From Brachionus plicatilis (Eukaryota > Rotifera > Eurotatoria > Ploima > Brachionidae), in assembly GCA_010279815.1 (NCBI GenBank), contig QEOQ01000508.1, positions 6,104,904 to 6,168,903 of the forward strand: DNA of 64,000 nt, in the 5' to 3' direction. Below the pieces are notes generated by a model. It saw nothing but the letters and a program-made list of their open reading frames with translations. It did no database searches and had not been told where the DNA came from. How positions within the stretch are numbered: position 1 is the stretch's first letter; every line of letters begins with the position of its first letter. Made by a program: the position numbers and the translations under genes. Shown one piece after another: positions 46,801 through 58,800 of this stretch.

Positions 46801-49800
46801 ACAAGTACATTTAAGGGTATTTTTGACGAAAATTGATGGCATGATCGCGTATTCTTTTACCTGACCTGTGTAAACTTTATTTTTAGCAAACAAATAGAAG
46901 CAAATGGTCATAAAAGCATTGACGTTAATTTTTTTAAATAAAAATTTTTAAAATTATATATTTTTTTTTAAATAAATTCTTTTTAAAAATTAAATTTTTT
47001 TTATTCAATCCTTCATGCGTCGAATGCAAAAATGTCAGGCAAGAGATTTTAGTTAGACTTCAATATTCAATCTACTAACCTTGTTCTACTTCTTCTAGCT
47101 GATTTTGTTGATTAATCACAGACTCTTGTATTAGATCTTAGTAAAATAAGGTACATTAGTCACATATTAGCATTAAATCACATTCAAGTAATCTAAACTA
47201 AAACATCAACACTAATTTAATTTCCGAGTTCAGAGGCAAAAAAAAAGCATTTCAAAGTTCAATTTCACTCAATAGTACCTTTGATGCTAAGCTTATCTTC
47301 ATCGTCGTCCGAATTCAGGTTGGACGAATGACTTAAGACAAGATTTTGCCATGTAAATTCATCGTCTGTGTCAAGTTTATTCAATTGTTCGGCTTGGTCT
47401 TCTGCAATCATCACATGCTGAATGATGTCATTTAAAAGCTCTGATGTGTTGCTTTTGTTCATGACAGACTCTGAGTCGTCTTCGTCCAAAGTGGACATTT
47501 GCTCATGGTCATGAAGGAAAGGGTCTATTTTTCTATTGCAAGTGAAATCCGAGTCAGAATGGTCCAAGTTGTCGTAGTAGGATGAATTCAAATTAGAGCT
47601 TTGGTCAAGTGGTGGTATAAGAGAAGACAGATGAGAATCAATGACTTTGTCCAATTTTTTGGATGATTTGGGTACAGTGGGACTTCGGACCAGGATTTCA
47701 TTGTCGCCAGTTCGACTCAGAATATTGCGTTTTATGGCCTCGTACTCGGCATTTATTTTATGTGCATACTCCGGATCGCTGTTCGAGTGTCTCATGGCTT
47801 AGAATGGGTCAATTAGTCTTGGTCAGTCATTTTTTAGGAAGTTAGTTTCATGCTTTTTTTTTAATCTCTCATCAATCGGATTTTAAGTCTAAGATAAAAT
47901 AAAAAACAACGAACACTATGTAAACATCAAACATCGAACAATAACAAAAAAACATTTAGATTAAATTTTATTTAAAATTTTAAATTAACACAAAATTTTA
48001 ATATTTAAAAAAAATACAGAAAAAAAAAGAAGAAATTTGAATTTAGAGAGAGAAAAAATTTGAGAATTGTTAGTCAAACCAAGCATTGTTTTCACATTAT
48101 TTTGAAAGAGTTCTCTCATTGATTGATGTTAAATTTTCCTAATTAGAAAAAAAGACTAAAATCTACGATCATCTACACAAAATTTAAATTCGAAGCTCTT
48201 GATTTTGTTAGTTGTATCAAAAAAGTAAATAATTCGATAAACAAAAAGAAAAAAAATAGAGAAAATTTTAGTGAAACGTTTCGTTGCAATTAAAGAAAAA
48301 AATAGATTAAAAATTTAGTTAAACACAAAACAAAGATAAATAATTTTATTCTAATATTAAATAAACTTTTTAATTAAGTCTACCTTCATTATCGCTAGTC
48401 TCTTGTTTGTCTTCAACTAATGAAGTTACTTGAGTTACTTCTAAAATTAAAGAATTTAAATTTTTTTTAAAAATAAATCAATTGATGCAAAAATAAAAAA
48501 ATCTTTATTCATAAAAATTGTATAACTTGAATTAAACTTGATTTTTATTTTAAAATTTGAGTGTTAGTTTTCAATAAGTATTAAATTATTTTTATTTAAA
48601 AGGCTTAGATTTCATATTAAATATCAATACTTTTGTAAAATAATAAATAAACAATTAACTTCAAGTGAATATTAATAATATCTAATTTCTTCTTTAATTT
48701 TTTTTAAAAACTCAAAAATAAAATTTTTTTTTGTTCTGAATGAATAAATTTTTCAATTAAATATAAAATCAAAGCTTGAAGGCAATTTTTTAAAAAAAAA
48801 TTCTCAAAAGAACTTGTCTAAATTGTATATAATTAATTTTTCGTCCGACAAACATTTCGTTTCGCTTAAAAATACCCATGCCACACTTTCCACACAGCAA
48901 TAAGCGCAAAACAGTTAATTTTAAATACCTTTTTTTTGGGCTGTTTAATTTTGTTTTTAATTTCGAAATTTTTTCAATTTTTTTTTCATTCTAATTTTTC
49001 AAATATTTGAGAATTTTGGTTTTGTGAAATTCAGTCAAAAATGATAAAAAGAACAGAAAAAAAATAGCAAAAAATTGAAAATTTTTTTTTTTATAATTTT
49101 AAAATTTGTTTCGTGATTAGGACATCATGCAACTTTCATATCTTTATCATTTTGTTCTGTTCCTTTGTACTGAACTTCACAAAACCGAGAATTTGTAATT
49201 TAATTAAAACAAACACTGTTTTGAACTCTCTAAATTTTGTAAATAATTATAATCCAAAAATAATGTGGTTCAACGATTAAAGATTAAAAATTGAAAAAAA
49301 ATAATTTTAACCTTATTAAGAATAATATTAAAACTTTATTTTTCTCTATGCACTTATTACGTATTTTTGAATTTTAAATTTTTGCATCAAATCAAAAAGA
49401 ATGTTTTTACGAACCTTCAATATGCTGATTAAAATTATCAAATTGTTTAGCACTAATTCCTTGGATAACAGTGTCCACGATAGTCTTAGCCACATAGCCA
49501 TTTTCTTTTTTATCCATATGCTCCTCGCCAATAATAACAGTGCTTACTAGATCATCACCATGCTCATTATCACGTTCTAGTTCATCCATTTGCTTATCTA
49601 TTTGATTTATCAAGCTGCTTAGTTCTATTTGATTCTCTTAAAAAAAATTTTTAGATTAGAATTATTGGAATTAAGTAGTTGACAAGGCTCAGTAATTAAG
49701 TAATGAATTCAAATATTTTAATATCATTCAGACATGGATTCGATTTCATGACTAAATTAGTGCAGAGACTTAATTTTGCTGCAGAACAAGATTTAGACCT

Positions 49801-52800
49801 AAACAAAAAATTAAATTAAATTTTTCCGAAATTTGTTCCAAATATGTCAGCACTTAAAACTGAACAATTGGGTTCAGTTCAACGAGTTTTTTTATAGAAA
49901 AATTTTAATGGAAAAAAATAGAAAAAACAATTCATAGAAAAATAGTCAATTATTTTACTGAATAATAGTCGTTAATTAATTTCATAAATACTTTAAATTA
50001 ATTAATGATATGCAAAGAAAATGAACATGCTATCTTCCTTTTGATGACAGTCTGATTATGTTCTACATTTCTAAGAAGAAAGGAAATCTCACAAAGTTGA
50101 TTGGGAAGATTATACGGATTTATAAAAGTCTCTAAAATAAATAAAAAAAAATTAAAACCTACAAATTTTTCATAATTTTCTCTTGTTTCAGAATCTGTAT
50201 AGAAAAGTATATGTCAATGAGTCAAGAAATAAGTGATAAAGAAATAAAATCATGTGATCAATGCAAGTGAAGAAAATAAGTTTTTGGGCTTGTCCGAATA
50301 AATGTGGAATAAAATAAAAAAAATAGGGTCGAAATTAAAAAAATATTGTTTTTTTTTTTATTGTCATTTTAATTGATTTGTGTTCATCTATTAAGTAATA
50401 GCTTATATTTTCTATAGGAGCAAATTTATTATTTTATATATCAAATATTTTTTTTTTGATTATCAAATCAAAAATTATCTAATTTATTTTTTATAGCAGC
50501 TTTTTTTATTGCAAACAGGAGCAGAATTAATTCATGAAAATCCAAGATAAATTGATAAGTGTTTACCCATTGCTTTTTGAAAAGAAATGTCTCAAATAAT
50601 TGAATGGGATGAGTCATCGTCTACATCTATTATTGACAGAAGAGCGAATGGTGGAAACGATACTGAGGACAATGTTCTCAAATAAGACGGTGTGAAATCA
50701 AAAATCAAAATAAATCCACTTAATTAGTTAATTGTTTAATTGAAAAAAAAAATGGTCTTTTTTTTTATTTTTGTTTTTTATTTTACTCTAATTTTGCTTC
50801 TAATAAAATTAATTCTGCTCCTTTATTTATTTTATTTAAAATATAATTATGGGGATTTCCCCGGGGCAGCTCCGAATGACTAAAGCCTTCTTTTCAGTCC
50901 CATGATAGAAATTTAAAGAGATTAAGTGTCCGTTTAGTTTGATAAGAAAAAAAACAAGAAAGAACATTGGCTCTTAATTTGAGGTAAGGATTTTGGCAGG
51001 AGATTTTTAGCATAATCGAATGGTGTTTTGAATTTTGTGAGTGTTCTGTTGACTTGATTGTTTTTAAATTCACTCAATTCTTTTGCAATAATCTCATGTT
51101 CAGATCTTGTTTTAAGGAATCTTATAAAAAGTTTTTCGGATCGGTCATCTAGATTGTCAATGTTCAAGGCTTTGTGGATGCCTTCTGTTCTCGTTTTAAG
51201 CGGAAATTTTTTAATAATTTTCAAAATCTTGTTTTGAATTTTCTGTAGTTTGATTTTAATTTTCTCTGAGCCCGAATTGGTTATAATAAAGCAATAAAAA
51301 TAATAAAAATAATTCTGCTCCTAATTAATATAAAAATTGCTTCTTTTAATACCTGACTTTAGAACTCCATTGTCAATTATCTCAAAGAATTTACAGCAGT
51401 GGATAGTCCAAAGCTTGTAACTTTTCTAAAATGCATTTAACATTTGTTCTTTTTGAAATTATTTAAACTCTAACAATATTTAAAAATTTTTCTAACAATG
51501 ATGAAAGAAGTTTAATTACTCAAAGCCATTTAAAAAATATATTAAATAAACTATTAAAAAAAAAAAAATTTTCTTCTAAAAAATAATAATTTGCTCCTCG
51601 AAAATATAAAAATTGCTTCTACAATAATTATTTTGGCATCTTGAAGTTTAGGATCAAAAAAATCAGATCAAAAAGTAATTTTGTTTATAACTTTTGAATG
51701 GTATTTTATTAAATCTCCCTGCAAAATGCTAAATAATGCAAAAAAAATGCTGAATATTAGAATAGGTTCTGCAAAAACTCTGCAATTTTGCAGGAAAATG
51801 CATGTCATTAAAAAGTATTTAATTCAACTGCGCAATTTAATTGCTGAGTTGTTTTTGCAGAGTCTTTTCTAATATTCAGCATGTTTTTTGCATTATTTAG
51901 CATTTTGCAGAGAGACTTAATCAAATACCATTCAAAAGTTATAAACAAAATTACTTTTTGATCTGATTTTTTTGATCCTAAACTTCAAGATGCCATTATT
52001 TTCCTCAAAAAAAAGTTTTTTTTTTTAATTTTTGTGTATCTTTTTTTGTGGTTTTCCTAATAAAATTGGTGAATTTTATTAAAAATTTTAAATCCCCCTT
52101 TAAAAAGCATTTTCTACATTTTCTCAAAATCTGAATGTTAAATCCAATCCATCGTGTTCTTGGCAAGCAAAAAAAAAAACTCAACAAAAAAAATTACCTT
52201 TTGGCAAATTGTGCACCAAATCATGCTCATTTTCATTGTCACTATTCTGAGCGGACTCTGACTCTTTCATGATGTCGCGGTCCTCGTGGTTGTTGTACAA
52301 ATCGACGGCCTCTTTCAGCTGACTGATAGACGACTCTAGCTGACCTTGACCATGGTGGTGCTCGCCGCGCTCATTCAACTTGTTGTTCAGCGACTTTTCC
52401 ACCGAGAAAATATTCTCGGCCGACTGAGGCAAAAGGCCCGACAGAGTGTACGAATTTCGCTCAACCAAATCGGCCTCAACGCCCATCTCCTGCAGAGCCT
52501 TGCTCAACACGTGACCAAACGAGGCCGCGTACTGGTCGTGCGCCTGCTCGTCAAACTTGTGCACAAAGTAAACGAGCATGTCATAGGTCTGGTTGGCCAG
52601 CGAGGCCGACAACAAATTTGGCGAGTTGGACGACAATTTTTTGATCTGTTCGATGTCGTGCTCGGTGAGCTCGAGCAACTTTGCCAAGTTGACCCAGTCG
52701 AAGGCGTCCACCAGATTGCTCAAGTCGTTGGCCAGCAGTCTCAAATTGAAGCCGGTCACGTGGCCAGTGTGGCGGCAGGCGGACCCCTGGCTTAGCAAAG

Positions 52801-55800
52801 TGGCCGACGAGTCGTTCAGAATGGAGCGCAAGCTGAGCTGACCGCGTTCCAAAGTGGCTCGCTTCTTGCTCTCGTCGTGCTCGATCTGCTCTCTATCATA
52901 GCTGGGCAATTGAATGTCCAGAGTGCACACAGGCTGAGAGCGGGTGGCCGCGTCCAACTTGGTAAGGGTGGTGCGCGAGTCCTTCAAAAAGACGAGTCGG
53001 CCATTGACCGCACTCTGTTCGGCGTCCTTGATGCGAACGGTGAACGGCAAACGATTTTCATAGAACGACACAAAGCTCATGTTTAGCTGGTCAGCGGAGG
53101 CGCTCAGCGCACAATTGACACTTGACTTGTTCAAGGTGACGGGCGCAATGTTGCCGCTCATTTCGAGCCACTGCACCCGGTTGTCCAGCACTTCCACCTC
53201 CTTGCTCTTGGCCACCACCACAAAGGCCTCTCGCTGCTCGAGCGTTTTCTCCTCTTTGTCGTCGGTGATGCAGTAGACGCGGAGCTTGGCCTCGGTGTGC
53301 TCGTGCCTCTTGGCGTACACCACGAATCTGGCCATGAAGGGCACGGCAATGGCCTCGCGGTACAGCTCGGTGGCCATTTTGGTCGCCTCGGCCACATTTT
53401 GACAGTCCATGAGCCAGAAGCGGGCCGACACGGTCGTGGTGAACGACACGCACTCGTCTATGTAGGAGAGGGGCGTGTGGCCGGTGATGTCCTCCCACTG
53501 GGCGGGCGCCAGGCCGCCCGTGATGCTACACAACAAGCGTAGCGAGTAGGAGTCGTTGGTGTGCGAGTATGAGTTGAGCATGCCCTTGAAGGGCGACTTG
53601 GGCAGCGGTATGGTGAGCGTGATGGCCTTGTGGAACTTGCGCCGCCTCGGCTCAATCGTCACTATTGGCGAGACGACCACTCTGTTGCCGAACATTTTGC
53701 ACACGAGGTCGTGCGCGATCGGCATCGCCTGCAGCGACAACTTGATCTTTTTTTGCAGCGCCTTTTCCGGGAAGACCGCCTGCGCCTTCGGCACTATGGT
53801 CGAGCTGATCACGCCGCCCGATTCGCTGACCGCGTGCGTCTCGTGTCTTACGCGCGACACCAACGCAAAGTACTTGGGAAAGTCGTGGGTGATGATGCGC
53901 GTGATCCGCAGCCGGCTGATGGACGACACCTGGGACAGGCTGTCGTCGTGGGCGGACTGCTGGTTGGCGGCGTCCGGCTCCAGGCTCTGCGCCGAGAGCA
54001 GCTCGAGGGTGCAGCCGAGCGCCTCTTCGACCGCGCTCTCGCTCGCCACTATTGGATGCTCGTGCCACTTTTCGCCGGCGTCGCTTCTCAGCACGACTAT
54101 TTCGCGCTCGCGGCCCCGCAGCGATGCGTAGTGCGGAATCTCCAGCACCACTGGTCCCAGGAACTTGCAGCCCTGCGGGCCCATTTCGAGGACGCGCGCA
54201 GCCAAGGACTCGCTCTCGTTGAGCGGAGGCGCCACTGCTAGCTTTTCTTTGCGCACAAACCGGCACGTTATTCGCGTGGGCATGCTGGCGCGCTTTGGCG
54301 GGATTATTACTCGGACCCCGCTGTGTCGGCAGCCTTTCATGGCGCCTCCTCGTGCGTCCACCATAAAGCTGATCAGAAAGCTAGCAAAATAGAACAAGTT
54401 AGAAGAAGTTGGAAAATTATCAAAATAACAAGAATGTTTATTTCTAACACAACACACAACACAATAGCAGTCGGGATAGACTAGCGGCGATTTTCGACAA
54501 GATGTTTTATGTTATAATTTAAAATTTTTTTTTTTTTTGTTAAAATTTTTAAATTTTTTTTTTTTTTAAAATTTTTAAATTTTTTTTTTTTTTTAAAATT
54601 TTTAAATTTTTTTTTTTTGTTAAAATTTTAAAATTTTTAATAAAATTTTTTAAAATTATAATTTTTTTTTTTTAATAAAAGAAGTAACGTCCTTGCTACC
54701 AAAAAGAATGGGTCAGGTGAAAAAAAACATTAAAAATAATTAGTGTTGGTAATCGACTAAAATCAATTGATAAAATTCAATTTTTTTTAATCGATCTTTA
54801 AATCGACTATTTATTTAGTCAACTACTAAACCATTAACACTAAAAAGGCCAAATTTTTTTATTCAAATTCTGCTATAATAAAGTCAAATCTGAGTTTTTT
54901 TTATCAATAAAGTTTTATTTTATGTTAAATAAGGTATGTTCTATTGTGTTTAATAAAAATTTTAAATACAATTTTAAAAATTCATTTAAAATGTGCGATG
55001 GTTGAGATAGATTTTATTTTAGAAATATTTGGAGAAATTTTTGCAATGTGGATCTATTGAAATTAAACATAGTGTATCAAACATAGATTATTTAGTTTAA
55101 TAAAATTTTAAGAGAAAGAAATAAAATTCTATTACTTTGCTTAACTTTTACTTTTACTAATTCTAAATAAAATTTTGATCTTTTGACTGTTGAAAAAGGC
55201 AATAATTTAACTAGCTAAAAGTTTTTTTTAATATTTAAGTTGGTTTGATTTAATTTTATACTCAATGCTTTAAAGAAGTAAAAAAAAATTAATTAAAGTA
55301 CAATTTGTAAAAAATTTAATCAATATGCTATCTTTTTCTTATTAAATGTTTTTCGGTCACAATTTATCTAAAAATCTTAAAATTCAATTGCTAAAATATG
55401 ATTCATGAAATTTAAGCTATAATTAAAGGAATTTTTAGAATCAAATAGAACCAATGTCAAATTAATCAGAGGATTCATTTGGATATTTAAACTCGTAACT
55501 TAAAAGCAATGTGATCAAGAGATCAAAATTGAAGTCTTTTAAATTTTAGCCATTAGCCTTATTTTTTGAAATTAAAGAAATATATAAAAAATATATTGTA
55601 TAATTTTTAATCTGAGTTTTTTAACAATTAGAGCTTGATTTTTAATTCATTTGAATTAATTAATGATTAATTAGTCTTTTATTAAAATTTCTAAAAAAAA
55701 AAAATTCTTAAAAAATCATCTATGTTTGTAACATTTTATTTAATTTTGAAAGGGTGACATTGAAAAAATTTCTCCAAATATTTCTAAAATAAAATCTATC

Positions 55801-58800
55801 TTAACCATCGCACATTTTCAAAATTGTATTTAAAATTTTTATAAAACACAATAGAAGATACCATATATTATATTATATATTTAAAAATAAAAATTTGAAG
55901 TAATTATTATTTTATATGTGTCAAATAAACCAAAAATGGATTTAAAAAACCAACTATGGGCTGTTATGTATATTTTTTTTGTTGAGATTAAATAATAATA
56001 ATTTTTTAAACAAAAACATTAAAATTATAAATTTTATGCAATTTCAGATTGAAGAACAAAAATTTTTTTAAATTTTAATTTTTTTCCAAAAGATTGTATT
56101 CATTTAAAAAATAAAATAGAGCTTAAAAAAGCCGTGGCTTTTCTAGTGTTAAATCGATCTTTTTTTAGTCAACTATTAAACTATTAAATCGACTAATTTG
56201 GCATTCTAAAAAAGATGTTTGTGGCGGATTTTTCAGAGCAAAAATTGAGGAAATTTAGTGATTAGTTGTGTGCACTGCTGTCGGAAAAAATATTTTTTGC
56301 TCATTTAACTTTAATTTAGAGATAAATTATTTATTAATGTTTAAATTATTTATTAATTGACTTTAAAAATAAGTCGATTTAATGATCGATTAAAAAAAAT
56401 TTAATCAATTTTAAGTTAGTTGATTATTGAATCGATTATTGATAATCGATTGCCAACACTAAAAAAAACATTTAGTCTTTTAATATATTTTATCTTTTTT
56501 TTTTAAATTGATTTTATTTTTTTTCTCTTTTATCAGATAAAAAATATTAAAAAAAAATGGATTTTGAATTTGTGTTCATTGTCTTTTTATAAAATTGATT
56601 TTTTTGAGTTTTTTTGTCCGAATGATTAAATCAAAATTTTGTTCTGCATTTTTTTTCCTAATGTTTTTTTATCTTTTTAAATGTTTTGTTCTACTGGTTG
56701 TCAAAAAGAATTTTGACATCAATTTAATTATAGAGTAAAATTATTTTTTTTAGTCACTTGACTTATTTAATGAAAATTATTAAAAAAATTCAATAATTTT
56801 AGTGCCGAAAAAATTCTAATTTTGTACTGTATTAAATTGATGCCGTTATACATTATTTTTTTTGGAAAGACGCTTTTCCTTCTAATAAAAAAATAGTAAT
56901 TAACAATTTTTTTTGCTGTCACAAAGATTATTGAATAAAAAAATTAAAAGAATATTTTTATTCTTCCTCACTTCGAAACCATCAACGTTTGAGTAAAAAA
57001 AATATGTGTTTTGCTACCACTCAATGCTGCAGCCTATTTTTTTTTTACAAATTCAAATTTTTTTGACACATTTAAATTTTAACATTAATATTATTCAAAT
57101 CAAAAAATTGATACCAATCTTCTTGAAAAATGATTACATAGACAATCTTTAAACTCTTTTCAAATTTAGATATTAATGAAGGGAAGTAAAGGTCTAAAAT
57201 GATAATTCAATCAAGTAAAATAAATTTTCAATACCAAAATTAGGCTAAAAAAATATAAAACTTCAAAATTTTGATATTTAACAAAACAGTTTTAACATAG
57301 TTTGAATAAAATCTATATTTAATGATTGAGGATTTTTGTAATAAATAATTAAATGACTGACTCTAAGGCTGGAATTGAATTTATTTCACAATTCCCCTTA
57401 ATTGAATTTTTAATGAAAAAATTAAGCAAGCTTGAAATAAAAAATTCGAAATTAATTAAGTTTGGCCAAAATATTTATATCGAAAGTTTACTTGTCGAGA
57501 ATCAAGGATATCTATTTTTTTGGTTTTAAACTCTTAAAATGCACACTTTAACTTACTCTTTAACGTGAGCATTAAAATGAGCTCCTGATGAATTTAGATT
57601 ATCGGCATGACTAGAGAATACACTAAAGTCGATGCTTTTCTGATATGAACTCGTCAAATTTGTAAACGAATTCAAATGCAAGCTAAATACAGAAACAACA
57701 TTTAACATTTAATTTTTTTTAGAAATTGATCCCGATATTTTTTATGCAAAATATTATTTTAGAATTCATTTATTAATTTAACGCCAGTTCCGACAATGCA
57801 ACAACAAATAAATTAAAATTAATAATTTATTTTCAAAAAATATTTTAAAATACAACAGAAAACTTAATATTTAGCACATTTTTAAATTTTAATTTAATAG
57901 AAATTCTTAAAAGATCTAAAAAAATTTTTTTTTTAATTTTTATCTAAAATTTCCTGATTTATTAAGATAGAGCAGAAATGTGCAAAAATTTTAATGAATA
58001 AATTAAATTTTAATTTAGCAAAAATTAAAATTGTGCATAAAAAATATGAGAGTTTTTTCCTTTTGGCATCTTGGTTTAGAATAAAATAAAATGAATTGTT
58101 TAACATTTAAATAGACAACATTTAAATAATCTTTTTTAAAATTTCTTACAATTTCCATTCTAACTTCCTGTTAATTAGAAAAAAAAAGTGATATAATAAA
58201 TAAACAAAATAAAAAAGCTTTGAAAATAGAAAGTTAAAATTTTTTATTTACCCAGTTGATTTCGGTTTTGATTCAATTGGAATATTATCAGTTTCATTGA
58301 GAAGATTGACGTGTTTGGAACTAGCATATCCGTTGTAAAAACTGCCGTCCATCGACTCGGCCATGGACATGTTTCCAAGTGAATTGGCAATGAACTTTTC
58401 TGGTTGCGACTTTGCTTGTTGAATATTTGGGCTTTCGGGCCTCAGTTCGTGTTCATTGATGTGATTCTCGTCTTGGTTGACCACAAGATCCAAATCAGCG
58501 TTTAGGATAGGTGTCTGAGGACTTGGTAGTTTAGTTGAATCGTCACGTTTGGGCGTCTTGGGCGTCAAAGCAATCGAATCGTCTGCAGCATTGTTCAAAT
58601 CGGCTTCGTTGGTCAAATACTTGTAGTGCTCAGCATCTCCAAACATGGCTTCATCGCCTATTATTTTAAAATTAAAATAAATACGACAAGAATGCTTCAA
58701 ATAGAAGAGGCAAAATGAAAATAGACAAAAGAGAGATTTGTTTGAGAGGAAAACACAACTTGAGAGCTAGTCAGTGATTAATAAGGAAATAATGAATAAT

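Noticed and set aside
47663..47845. Plus-strand frames antisense to the ankyrin tail exons
   Set aside because: Antisense shadows; splice phases and composition support the minus strand.
51681..51872. 63-residue frame in the family-4 hairpin
   Set aside because: As above, a palindrome shadow.
52346..54392. Many frames of 65-204 residues on both strands
   Set aside because: Shadow frames caused by the high G+C of the ankyrin exon; the true frame encodes clear ZU5, UPA and death domains.
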